Shown one piece after another: positions 51,806 to 60,063 of a stretch of 64,000 nt of DNA. How positions within the stretch are numbered: position 1 is the stretch's first letter; each line of letters opens with the position of its first letter. The notes under the pieces were generated by a model. That model searched no databases, was not told the DNA's origin, and was given only the letters and a program-made list of their open reading frames with translations. Source of the stretch: an uncultured Alphaproteobacteria bacterium (lineage in GTDB: Bacteria > Pseudomonadota > Alphaproteobacteria > RF32 > CAG-239). The stretch covers positions 1 to 64,000 of the forward strand of contig CAKQRQ010000005.1 of assembly GCA_934271465.1 (NCBI GenBank), written 5' to 3'. The translations under genes and the position numbers were made by a program.

Positions 51806-53478
51806 TTACATTCCAGCTGCTGGCGCGTCAAGGTTTGGCACTGCCATTTGTCTTCCATCAGATTAGATGGTTCAAGATTCAAATCGGCGTTGTCTGCTTT
51901 TGTGAGATATTTATCATCGCATGACATATCCGAATTGTCCGCCAGAGGATATTCTGTTTTTTCATAAGTGCTTTGAATCTTTGTGTATTTCTGAATATGG
52001 AGGCTTCCGGCGCCTGCCGAGACGATTTTGATATAAGGCGTGTCCATTAAGGAACGTTGTTTGACAATGACTTCATTTGCGGCGGCGGTAATTCCTCCTG
52101 AAATTTTTGTCTGGCTGCTGCATCCGAAAATGATTTTTTTATCTTCTTCGGCTGCGGTTGGTTCCGGGGTATATTTCAAGCCGCCTTTAATCAAAATTTC
52201 AACATAAGCTTTTGTTTGGAGCGAGCCGATAAGGTCGCCTTTGACGCCCAGAGAAGAATCTTTATCCATTTTGACGTTTCCGGTAATGCTGCCTGTTGTG
52301 ATAAATTTGGCTGATTCTTTAACATCTATATCGGTGCATATATTTGCGACATTCATCAGGCTGACAGTGCCGGCGGTTGTCAGTTTGTCACCGCGCAAGG
52401 CGCAATCCGGTGCATTGCCCGTCATTTTGATGCGGACATTTTCTAATGTGCCGTTGATGGAAAGAGTTTCCGGTGTTTCAAAGTTAAGTGTAAAATTGAC
52501 GTTGCTGATGTTTTTATCAAACAGATTTTTGTAAACGACGGCCGAGGCTGCGTTGATATTCAGGGTTACTTCGGGGCGTTTGTTTGAAATGCATGTGGTT
52601 GAAATTTGCCCGAACAGCGAACGGACGCTTGCTTTATCGGCTGCAATTTCAGGATCTGTGGTGTCGTCGGCAATGATAATGGACTCGGGGAATAATTCCA
52701 TTGCCAGTTTGTTACAGTTGACGGTGCATTTTTTGAGATTTTCGGCCTCCGGACAGATTTCAAAATCTTCACTCTTTTGGCAGGTTGTGTATAGATAGCC
52801 TTTTTCTTTGCAGAACATTTCGGGTGTTTTGCAGGTGGCATAAAGGGTTGTTTTACCTTTGCGGCAAGAGGGAGTGTGTGCCGAAATCGGACCAAATTGG
52901 CAAGGAATGAATCCCTCGCATGATGCTTCAATGATGTTTGTTTTGACAATGCCATCGCAGGTTGTGCAGGTTTCGCCCTCGGCTACATAGCCTGCGGGGA
53001 TTTTATCTAATTCGTGGCTGAAATCCGGGCAGGAATCGCAGCATTTTCCGAAATCTGCGTTGTAGGGGCAGCGTTTATCCGTCAGCTGGCATGTATCTTT
53101 TGAAACAAATCCGGATTCTTTGCAGGCTTTTTCGATGTTTTCCTGACAGCTGCGATACATCGGGTATTTATTATCGCACATTTTGACGGGATAGGTTGGC
53201 AGTTTGCAGTCTTTATCAAGAAACGTATAGTTGTTGTTGCGGCACCATTGTTCTTGGGAACAGCTGCGGTAATAGGAATCGTGATAGGGGCATCTGTCGG
53301 CCGGTGCGGTTTGGTTGGTGCAGTTGGCGTAAGTTATTTTGTAGCCTTCTTCAATACACTTTTTTTCGGAGCGGCTGAGGGTATGATCCGTATAAGAATT
53401 ATTGGCATATTCCGGAATGACGGCTGCGGTTGCCGGAACTGCAAACAACAAAAGACCAAATAACAATGATTTTGACAC
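51802..53478 (-). CDS. Secreted cysteine-rich repeat protein with beta-solenoid-like C-terminus
   Basis: A 558-residue protein with a signal peptide (MSKSLLFGLLLFAVPATA). The first ~262 residues hold 25 Cys in tandem units of about 36-40 residues: KKCIEEGYKITYANC, then DRCPYHDSYYRSC; WCRNNNYTFLDKDC, then KMCDNKYPMYRSC; KACKESGFVSKDTC, then KRCPYNADFGKCC; and FCKEKGYLYTTC further on. After this an Asp-rich linker leads to a repetitive region (~320-520; ITGNVKMDKDSSLGVKGDLI, VEILIKGGLKY) that reads like a bactofilin/beta-solenoid. Seven more Cys follow. A disulfide-rich surface protein is inferred. Function unknown. Confidence 0.65.
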   Translation of the reverse strand: MSKSLLFGLLLFAVPATAAVIPEYANNSYTDHTLSRSEKKCIEEGYKITYANCTNQTAPADRCPYHDSYYRSCSQEQWCRNNNYTFLDKDCKLPTYPVKMCDNKYPMYRSCQENIEKACKESGFVSKDTCQLTDKRCPYNADFGKCCDSCPDFSHELDKIPAGYVAEGETCTTCDGIVKTNIIEASCEGFIPCQFGPISAHTPSCRKGKTTLYATCKTPEMFCKEKGYLYTTCQKSEDFEICPEAENLKKCTVNCNKLAMELFPESIIIADDTTDPEIAADKASVRSLFGQISTTCISNKRPEVTLNINAASAVVYKNLFDKNISNVNFTLNFETPETLSINGTLENVRIKMTGNAPDCALRGDKLTTAGTVSLMNVANICTDIDVKESAKFITTGSITGNVKMDKDSSLGVKGDLIGSLQTKAYVEILIKGGLKYTPEPTAAEEDKKIIFGCSSQTKISGGITAAANEVIVKQRSLMDTPYIKIVSAGAGSLHIQKYTKIQSTYEKTEYPLADNSDMSCDDKYLTKADNADLNLEPSNLMEDKWQCQTLTRQQLECN

Positions 53479-53570
53479 GATATGCCTCTCTTTTTTATAA
53501 AAAGCGCTGATGCACTATATTTTAGTTTTAGTATAGAATATCAGACCTTAAGATAGGGTTAAAAATTTTT

Positions 53571-53600
53571 TTGACAAAATAGTGGTTTTTTGACTAGATT
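53571..53600 (+). promoter_or_regulatory. Candidate promoter of carD
   Basis: TTGACA (53571-53576), 18 bases, TAGATT (53595-53600), about 75 bases upstream of the carD start. No gene is seen in 53479-53679. Confidence 0.5.
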
Positions 53601-53679
53601 TAAATCAAATTTTGTGGTATATTGTGCTTCTCAAAGGGAAAATATCCCCTTTATTGTTTTAATAGACAGGCAGAAAAAC

Positions 53680-54186
53680 ATGAACAAAAAAGTAACCGTA
53701 CATAATCCGTATGTTACCGGCGAATATGTTGTTTACCCAGCTCATGGCGTGGGTAAAGTGTCAGATGTGACCAAGCAAAATATTGCCGGAACCGAACTGG
53801 AACTGATTGTTGTCAATTTTGATAAAGACAAAATGACTTTGCGTATCCCTATGGCTAAGGCGCAGACAACGGGATTACGCCCGATTTCCGATGCCAATAC
53901 GTTTTCTGATGCGTTGGCCACTCTTAAAGGAAAAGCTAAGGTTAAAAAAATAATGTGGTCGCGCCGTGCTCAGGAATATGAGAACAAAATCAATTCGGGA
54001 AACCCTGTCGCGATTGCCGAGGTTATCCGTGATTTGCACCGCAATGAAAATCTGGCTGAACAATCTTATAGTGAACGTCAGATTTATGAGCAGGCTTTGG
54101 ATCGGTTGTCTAATGAATATGCTGTTTTTGAGAATATTTCAGCGGCCGATGCCACGCAAAAAATCTTGGATATTTTATCCAAATAA
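53680..54186 (+). CDS. carD: CarD-family transcriptional regulator
   Basis: RNA-polymerase-binding regulator that acts at promoters, notably of rRNA genes, in Alphaproteobacteria and Actinobacteria. The 168 residues start MNKKVTVHNPYVTGEYVVYPAHGVGKVSDV, with the Tudor-like RNAP-interacting domain (EYVVYPAHGVGKV, then LRIPMAKA), then a helical DNA-contacting domain (WSRRAQEYENKINSGNPVAIAEVIRDLHRNE). The frame is open to 53590 but the extension has no conserved start. A strong terminator follows. Confidence 0.92.
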   Translation: MNKKVTVHNPYVTGEYVVYPAHGVGKVSDVTKQNIAGTELELIVVNFDKDKMTLRIPMAKAQTTGLRPISDANTFSDALATLKGKAKVKKIMWSRRAQEYENKINSGNPVAIAEVIRDLHRNENLAEQSYSERQIYEQALDRLSNEYAVFENISAADATQKILDILSK

Positions 54187-54206
54187 ACGAAAATGAATTT
54201 AAATTT

Positions 54207-54240
54207 AACGCCCTGTTGTCCATAATGGGGCGTTTTTTTT
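54207..54240 (+). terminator. Terminator of carD
   Basis: AACGCCC / GGGCGTT around a 14-base loop, followed by T. Confidence 0.85.
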
Positions 54241-54328
54241 GTATCTTGTTGAAAATGCTTGCGAGAGGAATAAAATTGTGGTATAGTTGGAACATCTTAG
54301 AAAATTATTTTAATTATTACTATAAACA

Positions 54329-54361
54329 GAGGCAATCGGATATGTTAAAGGACATCGCCTC
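54329..54361 (+). promoter_or_regulatory. Leader hairpin before the small membrane-protein gene
   Basis: GAGGC (54329-54333) pairs with GCCTC (54357-54361), with an inner ATGT/ACAT pair. It encloses a short frame, ATGTTAAAGGACATCGCCTC then TAA (seven residues), 20 bases before the next gene. No clear ribosome site is visible for that gene, so leader control is conceivable. Confidence 0.3.
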
Positions 54362-54383
54362 TTAAAACAAACCGAAATTGAGT

Positions 54384-54674
54384 ATGACATTTTGGGAAGT
54401 TTTGGCCTATATGGCACCTGTTATTTTTTTGCCATGGGTGATTTATACGGTCTTAATGTTTTACAGTTTTAAAATTGAGACAGAAGACAGATTTATCAAA
54501 GCATGCTTATACCTTATGTACTGGTTAATGCTGACAGCAAGTCTGTTTTTCCTTTTGTTCGGGGTTTTAGACCTTGACTGGGAGGTCGGAAGTTTGATTG
54601 TGGCAATCTTTAATAATGTTGCTGCAGTTCTCCTCCCTATGATTATTTATCTCGTGACCAAACGGGGCAGGTAA
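54384..54674 (+). CDS. Small membrane protein of unknown function
   Basis: A 96-residue protein with three hydrophobic segments (PVIFLPWVIYTVLMFYSF, CLYLMYWLMLTASLFFLLFGV, VAIFNNVAAVLLPMIIYLV) and a basic end (TKRGR). The ATG at 54384 lacks an obvious ribosome site; a TTG two codons before is possible. A terminator follows at 54687-54718. No recognised family. Confidence 0.5.
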   Translation: MTFWEVLAYMAPVIFLPWVIYTVLMFYSFKIETEDRFIKACLYLMYWLMLTASLFFLLFGVLDLDWEVGSLIVAIFNNVAAVLLPMIIYLVTKRGR

Positions 54675-54686
54675 GAAAGATAGAAA

Positions 54687-54718
54687 AGGTTTCTGATAAA
54701 AATCAGAGACCTTTTTTT
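54687..54718 (+). terminator. Terminator of the small membrane-protein gene
   Basis: AGGTTTCTGAT-AAAA-ATCAGAGACCT, one wobble, followed by T. The rest of 54719-54853 shows only the apaG ribosome site. Confidence 0.85.
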
Positions 54719-54853
54719 GTGCGGTCGAGGGAGATTTTAAATTGTTGGGCATAAGTCTGGGGATAAATCAGGCGGGGGCTTGCTTTATCAAAGCTCTTCT
54801 TTAGGATAAGGGTTAACAAAAAGTTAAGAATCCTTAGGGGAGAGGGTTGATTA

Positions 54854-55249
54854 ATGAGTGTTGCTGATGATTTGGTTTCTCTGCAGACGGACGGGATTAC
54901 GGTTTCGGCTGGTCCGGTTGTGATGGATGAAAACCGCTATATGTTCGGTTATTACCTGTGTATTGAGAACAATACGGCCAAGAAAATCCGCCTTGTCGGA
55001 AAGGATTGGAATATTACTGATGAGGCCGGTCGGCGGTATACGGATTCTTCGGCCGGTTTTAAGGGCGAGCTGCCCGAGCTTGAGCCGGGGGAATATTTTG
55101 AATATACCGCTTATGCGCCGCTTAAGGCTAAGAATGCCGTTTTTTACGGATCGTGCAAGGTGCAGGAAGGCGGCATTAGTAAGAATATCAAAGTTCCGAC
55201 ATTTAGTTTGTCGGCGTCTCAAAAGTCTTTTGGACGGGTGTTGAATTAG
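54854..55249 (+). CDS. apaG: ApaG-domain protein
   Basis: A 131-residue ApaG (DUF525) protein: MFGYYLCIENNTAKKIRLVGKDWNITDEAGRRYTDSSAGFKGELPELEPGEYFEYTA in order matches the FxYxxxIEN, RxWxITD, GxxP and PGxxFxY landmarks. The Gly-rich VxGxGVVGxxP is altered to DSSAGFKGELP. ApaG has been linked to Co2+/Mg2+ tolerance and nucleotide metabolism but lacks a firm activity. GGGGAGAGGG lies upstream. Confidence 0.85.
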   Translation: MSVADDLVSLQTDGITVSAGPVVMDENRYMFGYYLCIENNTAKKIRLVGKDWNITDEAGRRYTDSSAGFKGELPELEPGEYFEYTAYAPLKAKNAVFYGSCKVQEGGISKNIKVPTFSLSASQKSFGRVLN

Positions 55250-55256
55250 AAAAAAG

Positions 55257-55289
55257 AAAAGCCTCAAGATTTGGTCTTGAGGCTTTTTT
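55257..55289. terminator. Terminator of apaG
   Basis: GCCTCAAGA / TCTTGAGGC with A-rich left flank and T-tract right; also usable by the convergent lipoprotein gene. Confidence 0.85.
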
Positions 55290-55304
55290 GTGATTTTAGA
55301 AAAT

Positions 55305-55925
55305 TTAGTAATAAGTCGGTTCCAACGGCTGGTTGAGCACAAACGCATTCAGATATTGATAAATGTTTGCGGTCATACGGTCATTGAAATCATCAAACAA
55401 CTTTTGAACCATTCCGTTCCAGTAATTTTCTTTGGCGGCAATGTCTGTATCGGCCGGAATTGTCAAACTGCGCCAGGCTTCAACTTCGGTAGAGGCTTGC
55501 GCCAGGCTGTTTGGGTCAGAGATTTTGACCGAAACGACCAAGCGGGCGGAATATTTGACTTTGTCGCGTTCAAACATCTGGGCGCCTTCTTCCAACTCTT
55601 CGGTAACAGAGGCGTCTTTGATGATGACTTCCGCAATTTTCGGAGACGAAAAGTCTGCCGCTTTTAATCTGTCCTGCGCCCAAAGCTGAGCTGATTTTTC
55701 AATAGAAACAGGGAAAAGATGCTCAACATGCGGGCGGGTAAAAGTCGGCGTAAATTCAGAGACAACATCAATTTTGCTGACTTTCAGCTCAATGGGTTTT
55801 TCGGAGGTGTAGCGCGGTTCGCTGTATTTTGGAAGATCTTCCTCGGGCGTGCCGTAAAGTGTTCCGCAAGCGCTCAGAGCCAAAACGGCGCCGATAATTG
55901 ATAAAAGTTTTTTTGTGTTTGCCAT
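55305..55925 (-). CDS. Lipoprotein of unknown function
   Basis: A 206-residue protein with a lipoprotein signal: MANTKKLLSIIGAVLALSACG, lipobox LSAC with Cys at residue 20. Mature Pro-rich start (TPEEDLPKYSEPRYTSEKPIE), then an alpha/beta domain (VVSVKISDPNSLAQASTEVEAWRSL). The lipid-anchored Cys plus the absence of Asp after it points to the outer membrane. lnt, which would complete its acylation, is in this window. No recognised family. Confidence 0.65.
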   Translation of the reverse strand: MANTKKLLSIIGAVLALSACGTLYGTPEEDLPKYSEPRYTSEKPIELKVSKIDVVSEFTPTFTRPHVEHLFPVSIEKSAQLWAQDRLKAADFSSPKIAEVIIKDASVTEELEEGAQMFERDKVKYSARLVVSVKISDPNSLAQASTEVEAWRSLTIPADTDIAAKENYWNGMVQKLFDDFNDRMTANIYQYLNAFVLNQPLEPTYY

Positions 55926-56015
55926 GGTCGTTTGTCCATACAGTTAAACAAATGTTCTGAAATCTATTCAGACTTTAGTTTACTATAAAAGCTAATTCAT
56001 TAAAATCTGGTTAAC

Positions 56016-56933
56016 CTATTGTTTTATCAGTTCGGCCGGCGAAAAGACATATTCTTCGGAACAAAAATGACAAGTCGCTGTTATTTTTCCGTTTTCGACC
56101 ATATCATCAATGTCTTTTTTGGAGAAAGTGCTTAAGGTGTTGAGCAGTTTTTCGCGGCTGCAGCGGCACCCGAATTTGTATTCTTTGGTTTGGGTTACTT
56201 TGAGGTCACTGGAGTGGAACAGGCGGTGCAAAATCTCTTCGGAAGACAAATCGGCGTCAAAAACCTCGTCTTCGGAGAGGCTTTCCATAAAGACATTGGC
56301 TTCATTCCAGCTTTCGGCGGCTGTTTCTTCATCGACTTCCGTTCCGCCTTTGAGCGGCATTTTCTGAAGCATAATTCCGGCTGCCGCCCAAGAGCTGCTT
56401 TCGCCCTGAGGCGCTTTGAGGAAGAGCTTGAGGTTGGTGTCGATTTGTTCGGATTGCTTGAAATAACGCAACGCGCATTCAGCCAAAGTTTTGCCCTGAA
56501 TATCGACAATTCCTTGATACAAATCCGTCCCTTTGCCCTGATCAACCGTAAAGGCCAGATAGCCCCCGCCCATCAGGTGCGGCGCCGGTTCAATCTCGCC
56601 CGATGTTTTGCGCAGACGCTGGTTTTCGTTGAGGTGTTCTTCGTCAAAACGGGCACAGGCGCGAATTTTGCCGTCGGAAGTGACGTCAACAACAATCATC
56701 GGAACAGGGCCGTTTGTTTTGGTTTGGAGTGTGAAAAGACCGTCATATTTGAGCGTGCTGGAGAGCATGGCGCCCAGAACGGTGCTTTCGGCGACGACCG
56801 CGGAAACAGGGCGCGGATAGGCGTGTTTTTCAAGAATGGTGTTAATCACGTCGTGCAGGCGAATCAGCCGCCCCTGATAAGCGCCGTTTGTAATGAAAAA
56901 AGATACACAATTGTCAAAATTTTTGTTGGTCAT
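56016..56933 (-). CDS. hslO: Redox-regulated chaperone Hsp33
   Basis: Holdase chaperone activated by oxidation and heat. The 305 residues end with the redox-switch zinc cysteines: FGCRCSREKLLNTL (CxC) and ATCHFCSEEYVF (CxxC), about 30 residues apart, as in E. coli. Start MTNKNFDNCVSFFITNGAYQGRLIRL with AAGGAT upstream. The core also has YLAFTVDQGKGTDLYQGIV, a family motif. Divergent from recX. Confidence 0.93.
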   Translation of the reverse strand: MTNKNFDNCVSFFITNGAYQGRLIRLHDVINTILEKHAYPRPVSAVVAESTVLGAMLSSTLKYDGLFTLQTKTNGPVPMIVVDVTSDGKIRACARFDEEHLNENQRLRKTSGEIEPAPHLMGGGYLAFTVDQGKGTDLYQGIVDIQGKTLAECALRYFKQSEQIDTNLKLFLKAPQGESSSWAAAGIMLQKMPLKGGTEVDEETAAESWNEANVFMESLSEDEVFDADLSSEEILHRLFHSSDLKVTQTKEYKFGCRCSREKLLNTLSTFSKKDIDDMVENGKITATCHFCSEEYVFSPAELIKQ

Positions 56934-57004
56934 CGTCTGAAATCCTTAGTATAATATCGTCAATTTCTTATTGCTATAATCTAAAAAGAGAGAAATTTCA
57001 AGAG

Positions 57005-57547
57005 ATGTTCGAAAATAAAACCGCCGGCGGACGCAAACCGCCCAAAAGAATCACGCCGCAGAGGCTCAAAAATATTGCGCTTTTTTATCTGAAACGCTTT
57101 GAGACGTCCGAGGCTAATCTTCGCACTGTGCTCAAACGCCGGATTGATGATTATGCCTATCATGACAAAGATTTTGACAGGGCGGCGGCTTATGGCTGGG
57201 CGGAGGAGCTGTTGGCTGATTTTGTTCGGCTGAGGTATGTGGACGATGCACGGTTTGCGGAAATGCGAATCCGCGACTATTTGGCGGCGGGCAAGTCGCC
57301 GCGCTATATCTTAGGCAAGATGAAAGAAAAGGGCGTTGATGAGCAAATTGTGTCGCGTTTGTTGAACGAACAGGAGTATGATCCCTTTGAGTCGGCGCTC
57401 AAGTTGGCCAAAAAGAAAAAAATAGGCCCGTATTCGGCCACGCCGGAACTGCGGAGGGAGCGCCGATCAAAGGATTTGGCGGTTTTGGTCAGAGCCGGAT
57501 TTGATTATGATGTGGCAATCAGGGTTTTGGAAACGGAGGAGGACTAA
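57005..57547 (+). CDS. recX: Recombination regulatory protein RecX
   Basis: Inhibitor of RecA filament extension. The 180 residues are all helical three-helix repeats: LKNIALFYLKRFETSEANLRTVLKRRI, DFVRLRYVDDARFAEMRIRDYLAAGKSPRYILGKMKEKGV, VLVRAGFDYDVAIRVL. The RYVDDARFA motif is characteristic. recA is not adjacent. The stop codon overlaps the next ATG (TAATG). Confidence 0.85.
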   Translation: MFENKTAGGRKPPKRITPQRLKNIALFYLKRFETSEANLRTVLKRRIDDYAYHDKDFDRAAAYGWAEELLADFVRLRYVDDARFAEMRIRDYLAAGKSPRYILGKMKEKGVDEQIVSRLLNEQEYDPFESALKLAKKKKIGPYSATPELRRERRSKDLAVLVRAGFDYDVAIRVLETEED

Positions 57548-57999
57548 TGTCTTATGTGTCGAGCACTTTGCAAAAAGGGGAAAAAGTGTTGCTTCAGGCT
57601 AAACTTCATTGGATTGTGTATGTTTGGCCTTGTCTGTTGCTGATATTTGGGGCTTGGAGCTGGCTTCTTTATCTGAGCTTGCCCGATGATTCGGATTTGT
57701 GGGCGGTGGCCTTATTTTTTATTTGCTGGAGCGTGTATGAATTTTTGCGCCGTTGGTGCATAGAAATGGCTGTGACGGATAAGAGGGTTGTTCTGCGTAA
57801 GGGAATTATCAGTATTGACAGCGATGAGATTAAGAATCTCAAAGTTGAGGGGATTGAGGTCGAGCAATCTGTGATGGGGCGTATTTTGAATTACGGTGAT
57901 GTCGCTTTTTCGGGTGTCGGGGTAGCTAAATTGCGGTTTTCGGACGTGGCTCGTCCGCGCGATGTCAAGCGCCACGCGGAAGAAATTACAGGCGAATAG
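57547..57999 (+). CDS. PH-domain (bPH2) membrane protein
   Basis: A 150-residue protein with a bacterial PH-like domain after two membrane helices (about 24-42 and 51-70): EMAVTDKRVVLRKGIISIDSDEIKNLKVEGIEVEQSVMGRILNYGDVAFSG is the standard YdbS/bPH2 pattern. ATG overlaps the recX stop by one base. Followed by a 16-bp perfect-stem terminator. Function unknown for most of the family. Confidence 0.8.
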   Translation: MSYVSSTLQKGEKVLLQAKLHWIVYVWPCLLLIFGAWSWLLYLSLPDDSDLWAVALFFICWSVYEFLRRWCIEMAVTDKRVVLRKGIISIDSDEIKNLKVEGIEVEQSVMGRILNYGDVAFSGVGVAKLRFSDVARPRDVKRHAEEITGE

Positions 58000-58034
58000 G
58001 TTTTAAGGCTCCTTAATCTTTATATATTGAAATG

Positions 58035-58075
58035 AATAGAGCGTTTAAACGTTGGTTTAAACGCTCTATTTTTTT
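58035..58075. terminator. Strong terminator with a 16-bp perfect stem
   Basis: AATAGAGCGTTTAAAC-GTTG-GTTTAAACGCTCTATT then T; the self-complementary GTTTAAAC occurs at the inner end of each arm. Confidence 0.9.
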
Positions 58076-58097
58076 GATAGGGATGTTTTAATTTAGG

Positions 58098-58319
58098 TTA
58101 GTTCATTTTATGCTGGACGGCCTCTTTGAGAGAGCAGGACGGCGCAAAGGCTAAGGTAATTGCCGAGAGGGCGACCAAAACATAAACAATGCGGCTTAAA
58201 AGGCTCATGGGGCCAAACAAAAAGGCGACCAAATCAAAGTCAAACAAGCCGACAAGTCCCCAGTTCAGTCCGCCGATAATCGTTAGGACAAGGGCGGTTG
58301 TGCGTAAGGTGCTGTTCAT
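58098..58319 (-). CDS. DUF378 family membrane protein
   Basis: A 73-residue membrane protein with the DUF378 (YuzA) signature near the start: LVLTIIGGLNWGLVGLFDFDLVAFLFG, followed by a second helix (RIVYVLVALSAITLAFAP). Only the C-terminal CSLKEAVQHKMN is soluble. Function unknown. Single gene between two convergent/divergent neighbours. Confidence 0.88.
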   Translation of the reverse strand: MNSTLRTTALVLTIIGGLNWGLVGLFDFDLVAFLFGPMSLLSRIVYVLVALSAITLAFAPSCSLKEAVQHKMN

Positions 58320-58401
58320 GGTTAAATCTCCTGTTTATTTTTGTTACCTTTTATGATATATCAATGAAAGTTTCTTTTTCAACGAATGCGGTTTTATAAA
58401 A

Positions 58402-59103
58402 ATGTATAGTGATAAGTTTCAGGCTTTTATTGATTGTTGGCGGCAGGATTTCGGGATTGAAAAATCCATTGATGATAAGCTTTGTGCCGATGCGGCGGGC
58501 AATCCGCTGCCGTGGTATACTTATCCGGCGATTGAATATTTGAGCCAATTTGATTATCGGGAGAAAAAAGTTTTTGAATACGGGTGCGGTTTTTCGTCGG
58601 CTTTTTGGGCAGTGCGCGCGGCGAAAGTGACCTCGGTTGAGGACAATCCCGAATGGTTTGCCCGCTGGCAAAAAGAGTTTGGCGCCTTGGGGCTGGATAT
58701 GCGCCTGAGGGCGGAAGACACCTCTTATGAGAACACAATTTTTGAAGATAAGCTGAAATATGATGTTATTATCATTGACGGCAAGCGCCGCGCGCCCTGT
58801 GCCGAGGCGGCTGTTCGGGCTTTGGCAGACGGCGGAATGGTTGTTCTTGACGACAGCGACCGGATAAACGCGTCCGAAGAATATGTCGAGGCGGTGCGGA
58901 CTCTTCGCGCAAAAGGGTTGCTTCAGGTCGATTTTTACGGCTTTTGCCCGATGAACGTCTATTCCAAAACAACGTCTCTTTTTTTGAGCCGTCATTTCGA
59001 TTTCAAAATTTTGGGCAAAGTTCAGCCCGCGAACGGTTGGGGCAATTTGTGGTCAAAATCGCGCAAAGAACGCAAAGCCTATTACAAAAAAACAACCCTC
59101 TGA
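58402..59103 (+). CDS. SAM-dependent methyltransferase-like protein
   Basis: A 233-residue class I methyltransferase fold: motif I VFEYGCGFSSAFWAVRAAKVTSVED, acidic post-motif EDNPEW, motif III-like YDVIIIDGKRRAPCAEAAVRAL and GGMVVLDDSDR. Substrate unknown; the FEYGCGFSS start resembles FkbM-like and putative sugar/lipid methyltransferases. The ATG lacks a clear ribosome site. Confidence 0.7.
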   Translation: MYSDKFQAFIDCWRQDFGIEKSIDDKLCADAAGNPLPWYTYPAIEYLSQFDYREKKVFEYGCGFSSAFWAVRAAKVTSVEDNPEWFARWQKEFGALGLDMRLRAEDTSYENTIFEDKLKYDVIIIDGKRRAPCAEAAVRALADGGMVVLDDSDRINASEEYVEAVRTLRAKGLLQVDFYGFCPMNVYSKTTSLFLSRHFDFKILGKVQPANGWGNLWSKSRKERKAYYKKTTL

Positions 59104-59163
59104 GCAGGCTTCCGTTTAAAAATCCTCATTGAGAGGCTATATTTTTTGTAACGGAGACAGAGC

Positions 59164-60063
59164 ATGCTTTGGATTATCAATGGGCTGATTTATGGCTTTT
59201 TTATGGCGCTTTATACGCTGGTGAATCAGCGGCACAAATTTAATGGGTATGTGCTGGGGGTTTGGCGCGGGTTTGGCATTGCGCTGTTGTTTTTCGGATT
59301 TTTGTTTTTTGTGCCGCTTCAAAAAAGCTGGTATAATTGGGCGCTTCTTATTTTGCAGGGGGTGCTTATCGGAATTTATGATTCTCACTTGTTTTTTGCA
59401 TCGGCTAAATTCGGCGCTGGAACAACCTCGCGGTTGATGGTTTTGAGCGTATTGGTTACAACGGTGATGTGGTGGATATTGACGCCCCGCCTTTTTTGGA
59501 GGCTGTTTGATAACGGGAGTGTCTTTATTACACTGCTTTTGGCCTTGTTCGGGTTTTGCGTGTGTTATTGGTATATGATGAAAAACAAAGTTACCAAAAG
59601 GGCGTTTTGGTATATGCTTCCGGCTGTTTTGGCGCTTGCGGGGATGAGTGTCGCCACTAAGGAAATCGCGATGATGGGGCAGAGTGTTTGGACGAACATT
59701 TTGTATTATCTGGTTGTGGCGACCTTTGTGTCGGGACTTTATAACTTTGTGCTTTTGTGCCGAAAGGAGCATTTTGATGTCGGGCTGGCGGTTCGGTCGG
59801 TCTTTGCGCGGGAAGTTATTCATACCGGTATTTATGTTGTCGGGTTTTCGGCGGCGCTGATTGCCGCCAAGACAATGGCTATGCGTTTGGCGCCCAATCC
59901 GGGGTATGTGGTGACGCTTTTGCTGACAGCGCCATTGTTTGTGTTTATGCTGACCCGCACGAGGCAATTCGGCAATCTGTCGGCCAAGGCGGGGTTTGCG
60001 ATGCTGTTCTTTTTGGTGTTGATTATGATATTGGTTAACGGCAATTTTGATGTGACGGATTAG
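59164..60063 (+). CDS. EamA/DMT-like integral membrane protein
   Basis: A 299-residue protein with about ten hydrophobic helices in two similar halves, as in EamA/drug-metabolite transporters. The sequence ALIAAKTMAMRLAPNPGYVVTLLLTAPLFV matches the end of the second repeat (APxxVxxLxxxxPLF). GGAG precedes the ATG. Substrate unknown. It converges with hemW, overlapping by four bases. Confidence 0.7.
   Translation: MLWIINGLIYGFFMALYTLVNQRHKFNGYVLGVWRGFGIALLFFGFLFFVPLQKSWYNWALLILQGVLIGIYDSHLFFASAKFGAGTTSRLMVLSVLVTTVMWWILTPRLFWRLFDNGSVFITLLLALFGFCVCYWYMMKNKVTKRAFWYMLPAVLALAGMSVATKEIAMMGQSVWTNILYYLVVATFVSGLYNFVLLCRKEHFDVGLAVRSVFAREVIHTGIYVVGFSAALIAAKTMAMRLAPNPGYVVTLLLTAPLFVFMLTRTRQFGNLSAKAGFAMLFFLVLIMILVNGNFDVTD

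Noticed and set aside
59137..59967. A 276-codon minus-strand frame
   Set aside because: Antisense shadow of the EamA-like membrane gene; extreme Lys/Arg/His/Gln/Pro content.
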